Source of the DNA: Acanthococcus lagerstroemiae
Taxonomy: Eukaryota; Arthropoda; Insecta; Hemiptera; Eriococcidae
DNA: 64,000 nucleotides
Assembly (NCBI GenBank): GCA_031841125.1
Contig: CM063112.1
Location: 59,201,722-59,265,721, forward strand
Reading direction: 5' to 3'
Part shown: piece after piece, positions 10,502 through 20,725 of the stretch
Numbering within the stretch: position 1 is the first letter of the stretch
Layout: each line of letters begins with the position of its first letter
The notes under the pieces: generated by a model
The model's database searches: none
Told to the model about the DNA's origin: nothing
What the model saw: the letters and a program-made list of their open reading frames with translations, nothing else
Translations under genes and position numbers: made by a program

Positions 10502-13438
10502 TCACTTTTTCCTACGTTTCTTAGGTCGTGGTAGTTCTGAAATAGAATCTGAAGATGGTAAAAGAGGAATATTATCATGATAATCTATCGAATCGTTCAG
10601 TAAATTAATCAAGTCTTGCAATTTATTGAAAATAGCAAGTGAATTTCGACAATCTGGGCTGGAAAGCAGGAAACTTCGATCATATACATTTTTGATGAGT
10701 TCTCGAATTTGAGATGTTGGAACCGAATTTTGAGTCAAACTTGGTGATTCTGACGCAGGAACTTCTTCTACAACAATCCCTCCATCAGGTTCACCAATGT
10801 TTGAAACTGGTTCAGTCACAGAAATCAATATGAGTCTGATGACAGAACCGCAGAAGAAGTTCCAACTTCAGTCTCATTGACTCCAACCTGAAATTCGATT
10901 TCAAATTCGAATGAAGAATATTTACGATCAATAGTCAGGAATGGACTGTTGACGTACGCGTCAGGAAGATCATGAAAAGAATAACCCTGCACGTACAGAA
11001 TAACAGCCATTATATGTTTACACTAAAATCGGAATTTGAGAAAATCGTAACAAATACATAATGGTTGAGAAAAATTAACAGTATGCGTTTTATTTTCATT
11101 TGTTTCACTTTTAACGAGAAAAATACTCCTCTCTGTATTATTTAAAACAACTATACTCTGTCTTGAGTATACACTTCGAGCCGTAACGTAGCGTGCATAA
11201 ACGTGTCTGATGAAAAAAGCGGGCCGATCATAAAGAAAAGTCGGTATTTCTTTGTTATAATCCTTATACTTCGAATCTAAAAAGTATTATTGCGTTGGTA
11301 TTTCTCAAATGCATCACGTAAGAATTCATTCATTAAGACGATTAAAATTCCGCACAAGCTTTTATCGATGTGATTTTTCAAGTAAAAATGTTTTAGAATT
11401 TTATGTAAACTTTCAATGCCATTGTTGGTACTTATTATAAACATATATTTCTCATCAAAAAACGCTTTTGTCCATTTATCTCTGACCGGTAACCACGTAC
11501 CCATAAAATAATCTTGACACTTTTTATTACGTTTCCACACATCTGTAGAACGCATTTTTAGTTCGGTAGCTCGAAATTCTTCATCATTCGTAGATTCCGC
11601 CAGCTTCCTGAAAAACTTCAGCAATTCATCGCCATCGACCTTATTGATATTATCTTTTTTACTGAACCACCTCACCCAACTTTGTTCTCTGTGAAAGTCG
11701 CATATATATATACGACACTGGAAACATCGGGTAATAGCGTTCATTTCCGCTTCGGAGTAATCCACCAGGAAGTAAGAAGGATGCCACTCCTCGTTCCAAG
11801 ATTTAAAAATATTTAATGCTTCTGAAATGGCATCTGCAGTCTCCCATAGAATTACAAATATTCCTACAGTGATATAGCTGACGTTTGTTTTCACAACAAT
11901 GCTGTATAGTGGGAGACAATATTTTGTTGTTTTATATGTTGCATCTAATAGTGAGATGGTACCATATCGTTTCAAGAGATCTCTCTGCCAAGAGGTTTGA
12001 AAACAAAATATAAAAGATTCCGATTTTTCTTGACAGTACGGGCGGTAGTAGTAATTGTTATCCGGGAACTGTTTAGTCCATGTATCAACTTTATATTTTA
12101 GAGCAACTTGGTCGATTTTACTTTGTTTGCTCATATAAATATATTTAAGAATGTGATTGCGAATAATTTTTGCTGTAGGAAAGAAAGCTCGAGAAGAACT
12201 GGACACATTTTCCCCTAAATTTTCTTCTACCCACTTGATCAGCATTACCTTTATAAGTTGAATATTCGTGATACCGCTATTCACAAATCGATAGATCTGA
12301 GTTTTTAATGCCGGATCAAGTTCCTGATTCATGAGGTTGGAATACACCGAATGGCAATGTACGGACTGAGTACTGAATGAAATATGATACATCGTTTGAG
12401 TTCTAATGGACGCAGCATTACAGTCAAGTTCTTTTTTTAAATTTCTCATAATCTGCACACAACAATGAAAAATCAAAAATAGATGGAAATTCGGCGGAGC
12501 TTATACACGTTTTTCGATGGAAGATATAAGGTTACTTAAATTTACCTCAGCGTTCTCGTCTTTTTCATTTTTAATGCCTTTCAGTTGAAAATCTGGATAT
12601 TGTTTGATAACCATAACTTCCATAGTGGCGTTGCAACCCTTTTTTTTTGCTAGGTTGTAATCGAAATCGTCTACTTTTTCCCGGATGATCGTGCTATGAT
12701 AAACGAACAAAATTATTGGAATATGGTCTACTTTAGATGTCTTTGAATACTTTTAATGGGTAATACTTACAAGCTGTACAGGTTGCGATTTCGTAAGATT
12801 TTTATTCGTCCTATCCTTCTTGGGCCCATTGGCGCACTCCAAGAATGAACGCAGCTCAACCAAAAAAGGTATTTTGAAGAAAAGGATGTTGGAAGTACTC
12901 CAAGAAATTCGTCTACAATCCTTCTTAGTGTAATCTGAGAAATTACAGAAAAGAGAATACTGTACTGTTTACTCAACTGCGGATATTCTTGTTCAGGAGC
13001 GGTATGCCCGAAAAGTTGTTATGGTAACCACTCATAACAACTAGTCCCAAGGTGGTGTTATGAGAGGTTATGAGATGTTATTTAACATATTGCGGTAAAT
13101 GGGTAACAACCGGTAACAACTCATAAGAACTTTTTTATAACAACGGTTGTTACTGTAACATCACATAACAACTTTTCAGGAATACCGCTCCAGAAGGGCA
13201 ACAGGTCCAAAAGTGCGTGTAAAGTAAACTCACCCTCGGACTGACGTACACTATATGACATTCCGTACTTGTTAATAATGCGCTTGAATTTTTCGTAGTT
13301 TGAATCTTGAACAACGACATTGTATGTTGCCTCACTTTTACAAAACTTATCGCACACTTCTTTCAGTTCTTTCTCGAATTCTTTTTCCATCGTCCCGACA
13401 TTTTTATGATAATTCAGGACATGATCTCCAAACTCCAA
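10502..13438 (-). pseudogene. MULE transposase with SWIM zinc finger, four-exon core, disrupted
   Basis: Exons by splice signal: 13234-13438 (donor GTGAGT), 12771-12934, 12546-12693, and from 12452 downward. The core (11277-12452) has the MULE layout: LLDATYKTTKY (first Asp), FLVDYSEAEMNAI (second Asp), CDFHREQSW, and TNNGIESLHKIL (Glu). Past its stop at 11277 the adjacent frame continues with DRPAFFIRH and a CIC...CKH pattern (about 11000-11080), the CxC(n)CxH of a SWIM finger, and later frames end in a basic RPKKRRKK tail (10502). Lesions: exon 3 is 148 bases with a nine-A run (one base extra), a missing T at the five-T run near 11277, a TAG inside the finger (about 11010), and a frame change near 10828. 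The family is Mutator-like transposases; I see no sign of domestication. Confidence 0.88.
12997..13190. mobile_element. 194-bp MITE in intron 1 of the MULE transposase
   Basis: Inverted ends gagcggtatgcccgaaaag and, complemented from the right, gagcggtattcctgaaaag, each running into gttgttatg. It is flanked by a 3-base CAG duplication (12994-12996 and 13191-13193). The interior is built of ataacaac/gttgttat repeats. It sits between the exon 1 donor and exon 2 acceptor, a transposon nested in a transposon. A 3-base target fits Harbinger-like elements, but the family is not certain. Confidence 0.75.
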
Positions 13439-13573
13439 TTCTTGATAACAAGAAGCTGATTACAGTCGCACGCCAACGAACGAATGAACGGTCGAGAGAT
13501 TCGTTCACACGAATGATCAATGTGCCTTCGAATTCTCAATACATAATATATACAATTATATAAAGAAACATAC

Positions 13574-13900
13574 TTGAGTCATACGTGTGTCAGAGTGTGC
13601 TGGTATTCCTTATTTTAATAACTGATATTTGTACAGTAAAATCTTAAAGAAACGGTACCAAGTTTTGAAAATTTTCGATTAAATTTTCCTGAGTTATGCT
13701 GAAAAAAAAAAATTTAATGAGGGCGACTTTGACACATTGAAAAATCAAAAATAAACTGCAAAACGATTCTGTGAAAATCAGGGTAGGAATTCAGCAATCT
13801 GGTTACTACATTAGTTTGCTACAAGCAAACATTATACTGGGTATGATTTGATCTAAAATTCTTTAAGAAAAAGTGCACAGTTCGACTCCAATTTCATTAC
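13574..13900. other. Array spacer block upstream of copy 1
   Basis: Aligns with 35783-36010 upstream of copy 2 (shared gtcatacgtgtgtcag, ttcctgagttatgctgaaaa, acattgaaaaatcaaaaa, ctggttactacat). In copy 2 this block lies about 1.4 kb upstream of exon 1. Here it follows the MULE directly, so about 3.4 kb including exon 1 is missing from copy 1. Confidence 0.75.
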
Positions 13901-14654
13901 ATAATATCAATTTTTTGTAGGAAACTGTACCCAGGTGATTTGTCATGTCACTATGTTCAGTAGCGTAGCCACGATTTTTGCAAGGTGGGGAGGGGGGCAA
14001 GCAAAATTTGTTAACTATGTTTTTTTTTTATTGAGTTACCCTAAATTTACTGAAACAAAAAACGTTGTATATTATTTAGGAGTTATCCAAGGGAGAGGGG
14101 AGAGGGTGCCAAAATCAAAAGGGTTAAGAGGTTTTTCACGGATAAAAATAGAAAACGACTGCCGCTTCGCTCGTGCCGGCCTGCAGTATTTCGCAAGCTG
14201 GAAAAGTATAACTACTATTTAAAAATAAAAATTTCAGCCAGTTCCCAGGCTCACCACAAGGGGGTAACTGCCATCAGCCGCAAGAAGAGGGTAGCCCCTC
14301 TTAATGCCTGTATGATGAAGAAGATTCAGACTTGTAATGTTAATTGTTTACATGAATACCAGGATAAGGTACTCTTGTAAGAAACTACGCCCGGTAAAAC
14401 ACCATCATACGGTTCTAACGTTAGTAAATTAAAATTCTAATTTTTTTTCTTTTTTTTTTGTAATTTATTGTCCATGTTCTTAATAAAATATTTCCTCCTC
14501 CATCACAGTCACTTTCCCCCACCATGCTCCTCCTCACCCACCGCGACGCCCTTCCTCGCAGTGGCCGTCCTCCCTCTCCAGGAGCTCCTACCTCCACCGA
14601 GAAGCCCCCCCGCCACCGGAATAGGGTACCTCTGGCGTAACGTGAGATTAAGTT
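13901..14654. other. Repeat-rich stretch with single-ended TE remnants and GC-rich minisatellite piece
   Basis: At 13958 cagtagcgtagccacg resembles the end of the hAT-like MITE at 51761, but no matching right end was found. Positions 14490-14654 (ccaccatgctcctcctc, gtggccgtcctccctctcca, cgtgagattaag) match 31380-31540, part of a GC-rich minisatellite family. No gene. Confidence 0.5.
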
Positions 14655-15236
14655 AGGTTCTGATGCTTATAACAAAATAATATGCAAGTGTATTACTTAC
14701 CCAGAAGTTCACAGAGTTTAACTCAGTTCAATATTCCAAGTTTTTTCTCGTTAGTCTCTTTCTGTGAAAATTTTAATAAGTAAGCAAGAAATTCGAGCTA
14801 TTCTCTAGCCATCTTGAACTTCAGTCAAACGTCACCGAAAATAATCAAAATATATCCGTGAACTGTATTTTGCGACTCGTTGTGCGAATTTTCAGTTCCA
14901 AGTGTAAGTTCAAACTTCTTTTTGCTAATGGAATAATTTGTGTCCAATTAATAAAAAGTAAAAAAATGTGAATAAAATATACCACTGTCCCATGAACTGT
15001 CTCAGTAGGCCTAACTACATGAAACATAGCGGCATACTTTTCCCACTATTGGACGCATTTCTGTCTGCTAAGTCAGTTTTCTGTCACTTCAGTGATTCTT
15101 TTTCTTGTCTCATTTGAACTTTGTACCGTACATTAGCTTTACATAATATTTACACGAAAAGAAAACAATTAGAAAAGCATATTAGGCAGTTGTGCGTCAG
15201 GGTTATATTAATTAGTAAAAATACTCTCAAGATTTG
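14655..15236. other. Array spacer block, unit 1
   Basis: Starts at tctgatgcttataa and matches 37198-37700 and 60050-60600 (shared ccaagttttttctcgttagt, gctattctctagcc). Non-coding. It continues at 16690 after an R1-type LINE insertion. Confidence 0.7.
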
Positions 15237-16674
15237 GTGTTGTGGGACGTATGGCGATGCACGCATGCCAAAGTGGCCCCTGAGACACCGCACCCCCGGC
15301 ACCGGAAACTACCCTTTCGGGCATCGCATCAGTACCGAGGGGAATGCTTTGGGGCCGGGCCCGAGCCCCCATTTCTCCTGGCCGGAACGGTGCGCGCGTC
15401 CTGCCAGGGCCACCACGGGGTTCCCTACTGACCGAGGTCCGCGCTCCCAGAGCACTCGCCTGGAAATTTCAGGTCCCCCGCAGCCGGACGCGCTGCCTCT
15501 TCCTCTTCACTCACTCGTCGTGTGAGACTTTCCCGATTGAAGCTCCAGCCCTTGCACTGCAGGCGAGTTCTGCTCCAGCCCTAGTGCAACGGGCGAGCTT
15601 CGCTGGATGGTATCCGCCGCCGCAGTAGCAGCAGCAACATCCGCTTCTCCTCCTTGCGTCCTTTGTCTCGACCACTCAGCCTCCATCTTCCGTCGCATGA
15701 TGGCCGAAACGAAACCCGACACCCGGTTCCAACCGCTTCAGCTCCTCAACAGCTCCGGGACCAGGGTGTCCGGCGCAAGACGGTCGATCACGCCGTCTCC
15801 GGGATCGATCGTGACCGCCCCGCGCCTCTCCTCATCCCAGGAGTCGCATTCGAACAGCGTATGCCACGGCGTGTCCTCCTCTCCGCTTGCACAATGGGTG
15901 CACTCGGCGCTCCCCGCCAAACCCATCCGGTGCAGGTACGAGCCGAAACAACCGTGTCCGCTCAAGACCTGGGTCAGGTGGAAGTTCAGGCTTCCGTGCT
16001 TCCTGCCTAACCACAGGTCGAGCTCACCGATCAGCTCCCGGGTCCACTCGCCTTTCGAAGACTGGGCGAGCCTCTCCGTCCATCGCTGAAGCGTGGTCAG
16101 CTGAATGCCACGCTTCGCCCGGCGTGCCTCCTGCCGCGTCCTCGCCTTCTTCTGCGCCTTGTAGGACTGCGCCAACTCGTCTACCTTCAGCTCGATGGGT
16201 GGAAGGCGCGCCAGCACGCCTACCGCCTCCGTTGACACGGTGCGATACGCGCTGACGCACCTTAGCGCGACTCTCCGCTGTACCTTCTCTAGCTCCACTC
16301 TCCGGTACGGGATCTGGACGGCGTCCGCGAATACCGGTGCGCCGTATGTCAGGACCGACAGCACGACGTTCGCGTACAGCCTCCGCTTCTGCTCCCTCGG
16401 ACCGCCCAGGTTCGTCATCAGAAGCGACAGCTGCCCGGCGACCCGGTCTGCCTTCGTCGCCGCTCTCCGGAAGTGCTCGCGAAACGACAGCTTCCCGTCG
16501 AACCACAGCCCCAGGTACTTCAGCGCCGGGCGTGGCGCGATCCTCTCGCCTTTCAGCACGAACGTCGGTTGTTCGTACTTGCGGCGCGTCGTGAAGAGAA
16601 CTGCCTCCGTCTTCTGCACCGCCAAGCACAATCCCGCCGACTCGATCCATCCGGTCAGCAGCTCCAACGCCCAG
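15237..16674 (-). mobile_element. R1-clade LINE, 5'-truncated, with 15-bp target duplication
   Basis: A GC-rich insert, strikingly different from the AT-rich surroundings. It is flanked by tactctcaagatttg at 15222-15236 and again at 16675-16689, identical 15-base duplications. The unfilled site exists at about 60578-60592 (tattctcaaaatttg). The element is on the minus strand: the 5' truncation is at 16674 and the 3' end at 15237, without a clear poly(A). A piece of the same 3' UTR recurs at about 53535-53640. Confidence 0.88.
15507..16667 (-). pseudogene. R1-clade LINE reverse transcriptase, C-terminal part
   Basis: Begins in the RT palm/thumb (TEAVLFTTRR, LKYLGLWFDGKLSFREH) and runs through the post-RT region (LSVLTYGAPVFADAV, VQRRVALRCVSAYRT) to a CTHC...H...C zinc knuckle (CTHCASGEEDTPWHTLFEC). 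This order and wording are characteristic of R1/TRAS/SART-type LINEs. The RT catalytic core is absent because of the 5' truncation. An in-frame TGA at 15738-15740 interrupts an otherwise continuous frame that resumes with SGFVSAIMRRKMEAEW and ends at 15507. The plus-strand open frames over the same DNA are shadows caused by high GC. Confidence 0.85.
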
Positions 16675-16689
16675 TACTCTCAAGATTTG

Positions 16690-17345
16690 ATTGGATCGTA
16701 AAATAAACGAACGCCAATTCTTTTTCCTTTTCTCACTGATATTTTCTGTCTATGCTTTGGGTTTGAATCCATTTGATTTCACAAAATATGAAAGAGTCAT
16801 AAAATTTCAGGGCAATATGACAACAGAAGCACACGAGTTACGTACAATGACGATGTGCCATATGTAAAAAAAAAAATAAAATCGTCAACTTTATTAATTT
16901 TGTAATCGCACTCTAAAATTTGATAACCTGGAGGCTGTTTACAAAGTGTCTAAAGGAATGGCCTCTCTATAGGTTTTATAACGATTATAAAGTTATAGAT
17001 CTTATCCGTTTTTATTGATTTATAAGAACATGTGGCATGGTGTGTCCATAATGAAGATACGAGCTATAACAGGTATTAGGTACTTTAGAAAGGTGATAAT
17101 TTGTAATCATCCCTTTATAAACGTTATGGCACTAGACGTTTCGTAAACAGCCTCCTGTTAAAAAAATTGATGATAATGTATGTTTGAGAATTTAGTCTAA
17201 TAACTTAATAAAACTATCGTTGGATGCTTTGCATGAGGAAAACGTAACTTAATCAAGTTGTAATCGAGCACCAGACATAACCATCAACTGTTAAAATTTG
17301 GCAGCCATTCCTCTTGACATCCTATAGGTATATCAATATATGTGG
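16690..17345. other. Array spacer block, unit 1, continued
   Basis: Aligns with 60593-60920 and then 62620-62710 (gtcataaaattt; ataaaatcgtca; gataatgtatgttt; actgttaaaatttggcagcc). It contains the MITE at 16931-17154, absent from unit 3, and lacks the 1.7-kb insertion found in unit 3. Confidence 0.65.
16931..17154. mobile_element. 224-bp Harbinger-like MITE
   Basis: Inverted ends gaggctgtttacaaagtgtc and (complement of right end) gaggctgtttacgaaacgtc. Flanked by CTG at 16928-16930 and 17155-17157. The homologous unit-3 site near 60830 reads aacccgttaaaa without the element, so it is an empty site. Three-base duplications and gtttac ends fit PIF/Harbinger-type MITEs. Confidence 0.8.
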
Positions 17346-17913
17346 CAGTTTCTATAAAAAGGGGTAACTTTGTCGATTTATCGAAGTCTCGGAAAACGCA
17401 AAAAAAGAAAAACAAAATGTTTTAGTCAAAAATATCAATTTTGAGATTTCTGTTGATTTCTATAGAAAAAACATCGCAATAACAAAGAGACAAAATTTAC
17501 GCGCGTGAGAGAGAAGAGGGAGTGAGAGAAAGAGAATTATGAAACAGAATGAGAAAAGAATGCGAATGTCTGCGTTCGCTTCTTCGTGGTTTTTCGGAGC
17601 TCACGAATAAATCCGATGTTCTGAATTGTTACCACGCAGAAGAGCGAAAAATTACCTTTCCAACAAGCCCTTGTCGAGGCTGGTAACGTAATTCCGCGGC
17701 GAGTTAGGACCGCTTGACGGAGTGGGGGAAAAAGGTGTGTCTAACTTTGAACGCGTTTTTCCCAAAAATGTTTTCGCGCGTTTTTGTTACACTCATCTTT
17801 GACCGCTTGTATCTCCGAATGAAAAAAGGCTACAAATCTTGCCGATAGCTCGTTGGAATGGGCATTCATTCCTCTATTATGTACTGTCTGTAACTCAAAC
17901 TGCCGCATTATTT
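17346..17913. other. Intergenic, nothing recognised
   Basis: No conserved frame or repeat end seen. There is a purine-rich tract (gtgagagagaagagggagtg) at about 17505-17540. Confidence 0.4.
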
Positions 17914-18180
17914 TTATATTCTTTTACTTTCTTCCAATGACTTTGGCTCGATTAAACACTCGCCGTTTTTCTTGTACTCTTCTGGTATGCCCGACACATG
18001 ACTGCCATCTCCATGCTTCCGAATGGTTTCCACAAACTTGTGCAATTGTCTTTTCAAATTGTACACTCAATCTATCGCCTTAAAAAAATTAAGTACAGTT
18101 GCGGTAGTATTCAGATAGCCATCCCCGAATACGGATGCTCAATACTTCCAGGCTCCCATGGAGACGAGTGAGGCAGCATT
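17914..18180 (-). pseudogene. Relic of a fourth desaturase, last exon
   Basis: On the minus strand the frame reads TATVLNFFKAID, a TGA where the other copies have the Trp of IGWAYDL, then VYNL and HKFVETIRKHGDGSHVSGIP, and an extended tail EEYKKNGECLIEPKSLEE ending at a stop at 17914. The alignment with exon 5 of the intact copy (LLNFFAKIG, KHGDSTHVSEIPPD) is clear in the C-terminal 50 residues and becomes nucleotide-level only towards the HNYHH region, which has decayed. The longer C-terminal tail differs from all three array genes, so this was a distinct, older paralogue. No other exons of it were recognised. Confidence 0.75.
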
Positions 18181-18639
18181 GTCACGGGAGTTCCTTGGGC
18201 GCTGAATTCATTTGTTATCATTTTGAGCATAACACTTATACACCTGTGGCATCACAGGGAGGCATAACCTGTAAAATTTACTCTTGATAAGTTGAAGCTA
18301 CTTTCAGTAGTGTTGGCGTATTGATATAATTTGGAGTGCAAAACCTACCCCTTTTGTGCAACAAGGCGCTATAACCTGGAAATTTCTGTCGTACTTTATG
18401 TGTAGGTTTTAGGGTGGTCCTAATTTTCAAGAGACCCCTGCAATCTTTTCTTGTACATTAAAAAAATAATCCCTTTAAAATTTTACCCCTTGATTATAAT
18501 ACTATAACCGGAGGCACAAAGGCTCCAATGCTTTTGGAACGCTGCCGGATGATAAGCGGCGGCGTATTGAGGCGCGCTCGGCGATTTTCCGCAAGGCAGT
18601 ACCATAACGTGACGGGCGATGTCATTTGATTGTACATTT
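18181..18639. other. Intergenic, nothing recognised
   Basis: No gene or repeat end identified. A short GC-rich stretch at about 18535-18620 (ataagcggcggcgtattg) is compositionally odd but unassigned. Confidence 0.35.
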
Positions 18640-20335
18640 GTGCTTGAATGAACGAATATTCATGTTTTCAAACAGTCTTTTTTTAAAGATAATACTCAAT
18701 ATTAACCTAGGAATAACAGTGGAAACAGAAAGCACCCCGAATCTATGGAAGGGGGCTGAGATAACACTAATATACAAAAAAGGCAGTAAAATCTTTTTCA
18801 AAAATTATAGGCCTATTAGCCTCACTTCCCGCATAGGGAAACTATTTATGAAAACGATGAAGGATAGGCTCTGCCTGAACCTGGATTTCCAACAGGCTAG
18901 GGAACAAGCGAGGTCTACAGAGAATCACTCCACAGTGGATCACATTTTTATAGTCGACCAAATTATCGAAAAAGTCTTTTAGAATATAACTTCAATGTAT
19001 ACTTACTTTTTGTAGACTTTGAAAAAGCGTTCGATTCGACGAGTCACACGTATTTATGGAAAGCACTTCAGGAACAGGGTGGGCCAAAAGGCAATTGATA
19101 TTTTTTTAAAGGCATACAGAGACGTTATAGCTTTCGTCAAGACTGATGTGAAAGAGCAGAACTTTAAAATAAGTCAAGTAGTCAGGCAAGGTGATCCCCT
19201 ATCTCTAAACTTATTCAACTGTGTATTAGAGAAAGCTATGAGAAAGTTAGATTGTGAGAAAAAAGGCCTGAAAAGCGATGACGAGTACTTATACAACTTA
19301 AGATTCGCGTATGGTGTGGTATTGATCCTCGAAGACCTGAAAGAATTGGCAGAATGTGCCGAAGAATTCATTCAGGTGTGTAGACCAGCCGGGTTAAAAG
19401 TAAATACGAGCAAAACAAAAATCTTATCTAATGCGAAGAAGGAACCGGTGTTAATCGCAGGTGAGAGAATCGAATGGGTGAGAGAAACAGTTCATCTAGG
19501 GCAAACAGTTTCTTTTAATAAATCGAGAGGAAGAGAATTATCATACAGAAGAAGAAGTGGCTGGAACAACTACTGGGAGCTGAAGAATATCTTCAAAGGA
19601 AGACTGCATATCTGGACCAAAACAGAAGTGTGGAGATTTCTCTTTTTTTTTCTCTCAACCCGAGCCCTGGAATCGGCCCTTTCGAGCATTACCTCAGAGA
19701 CGTCGGGGAGACCGTTAGGGCTGTCTTGGCTCTCTTCTCTTGCCAAAAAATCGACCTAGGTTGAAATGTAGCGAGTTGCTACGAGGGCTCGAACCCGAAA
19801 CCTCCGGATCCCGAAACCAGCGCGCTATCCACTTGGCCAACCAGTCCTCCCTTTACTCGGCCAACCAGACCTCAGAAGTTCGGAGAAGCTGTGTTCTAAA
19901 CTCAGTGACTTACGGAGTCCAGATGTGGGCCCTTACAAAATCTGTAGTAGAAAGACTAAGAGTGTCCCAAAGAGCGATGGAAAGAAATATGCTCAATATC
20001 AGACTTACAAACAAAATTCAGAATACAAAAATTAGGGTAAAAACAAAAAGTCAGGACATCGATCATTTTGTGAAGAAGAGCAAATGGAAATACGCGGGTC
20101 ACATTTGGGTAGGGGGATGATGAAAGATGGGAAAAAGGGTGAAGGGGTAGGTCCCGTGTGATAGGAAAAGGAAAGGGGGCCCCTCACTGGTGGAAGGACG
20201 AAATAACAAAAGATGTTGGGCCATAAGTGGAGAAAATATACCGCGGACAGGGAAATATGGAGGGAGCAGGGGAAGAGATGGAGGAGTGGCCCTATTAGGG
20301 GGGACGCGCTGAACTTCGCTTTGTAGAGTTAATCA
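18640..20335 (+). pseudogene. RTE-clade LINE reverse transcriptase, inactivated
   Basis: Plus-strand RT in pieces: NLWKGAEITLIYKKGS and KNYRPISLTSRIGKLF (18745-18850), DFEKAFDS (about 19015, first catalytic Asp), RQGDPLSLNLFNCVLEKAMR (19180-19245), then LRFAYGVVLI (about 19300) where the family has FADD. Both catalytic aspartates of that motif are replaced (Y-G), so the enzyme is dead. After a SINE insertion (19637-19872) it resumes at CVLNSVTYGVQMWALTKS and ends near DREIWREQGKRW / RGDALNFAL. Frameshifts separate the pieces at about 18982-19019 and again near 20120. The motif set places it in the RTE clade. Confidence 0.82.
19637..19872 (-). mobile_element. tRNA-derived SINE inside RTE relic
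   Basis: Flanked by cagaagtgtggaga (19623-19636) and cagaagttcggaga (19873-19886), a 14-base target duplication with two changes. The T-run at 19644 is the A-tail on the minus strand. The tRNA-like head (complement of agcgcgctatccacttggcca) is at the right. A second partial head (ctcggccaaccagacctc) follows at 19855-19872. Confidence 0.85.
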
Positions 20336-20494
20336 ACGCACGCCAGTTGTCTGCTGGAAATAAATAAACTAGGAATACATCAATTACATGAAAACTGAAA
20401 AAGAGGGAATTTCTCAATGTTCAAATAGATGTACAAAAGCTCATTATGAGTATATGTGAAAGAAATTTGTTAGAAAAAAGATTCTATATTTATC
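20336..20494. other. Intergenic, nothing recognised
   Basis: Sequence between the end of the RTE relic and the polymerase relic. No motif seen. Confidence 0.3.
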
Positions 20495-20725
20495 CAATAT
20501 TTAGATGCAAATAATTCATATGGATAGGCTATGTGTAAGTACACATTTAAGATTTACTGTGGATCTAAATGAAAAATTCCAGAATACTCGTATTTTAATC
20601 AAAATAGAACTATAAAAATGAAAGATGATCAGAAAATTGGATATCTTTTCGAAGTAGGTTTAAAATATTCTAAAAAATTACATGATCAACATTCTGATCT
20701 ACCGTGCTGTCCAGAAAATTTTGGA
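20495..20725 (+). pseudogene. Relic of a protein-primed B-family DNA polymerase (Polinton/Maverick-like)
   Basis: A single plus-strand frame carries LDANNSYG at 20501-20524, then a TAG where this family has Trp, then AMCK. About 20 codons later there is another stop, and then GYLFEVGLKYSKKLHDQHSD and LPCCPEN (20637-20715). The aspartate-containing DxNxxYG motif followed, some 45 residues later, by a GYxxEVxLxY...LHDxHxDxP segment is the arrangement of viral/Polinton-type B-family polymerases. Two stops show it is dead. The rest of the element is not visible nearby. Such relics also derive from related integrated viruses; I cannot separate the two. Confidence 0.62.

Larger units (their letters stand above)
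9100..13573 (-). mobile_element. Autonomous-type MULE DNA transposon, decayed
   Basis: The segment between the broken desaturase exon 2 and the resumed array spacer. Its ends carry an imperfect inverted repeat of about 45-50 bases (left 9129-9172, attcgtgtgaatcactcatc and cgttcattcgttcattcg; right 13472-13515, the complement of attcgtgtgaacgaatctct and cgttcattcgttcg). Possible 8-base target duplications are tgccctcg (9111-9118) and tgccttcg (13522-13529), with one mismatch; this is tentative. A few tens of bases outside these points match neither the element nor the array, so the flanking deletion was not exact. Inside are the transposase gene (10502-13438), a 77-bp tandem repeat, and a smaller MITE. 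Confidence 0.8.

Noticed and set aside
13958..14230. hAT-like MITE beginning cagtagcgtagccacg
   Set aside because: Only one end is found; no reversed partner or target duplication, so not called as a complete element. The same applies at 52440.
15607..16701. Several long plus-strand open frames
   Set aside because: They are shadows of the GC-rich R1-type reverse transcriptase on the minus strand.
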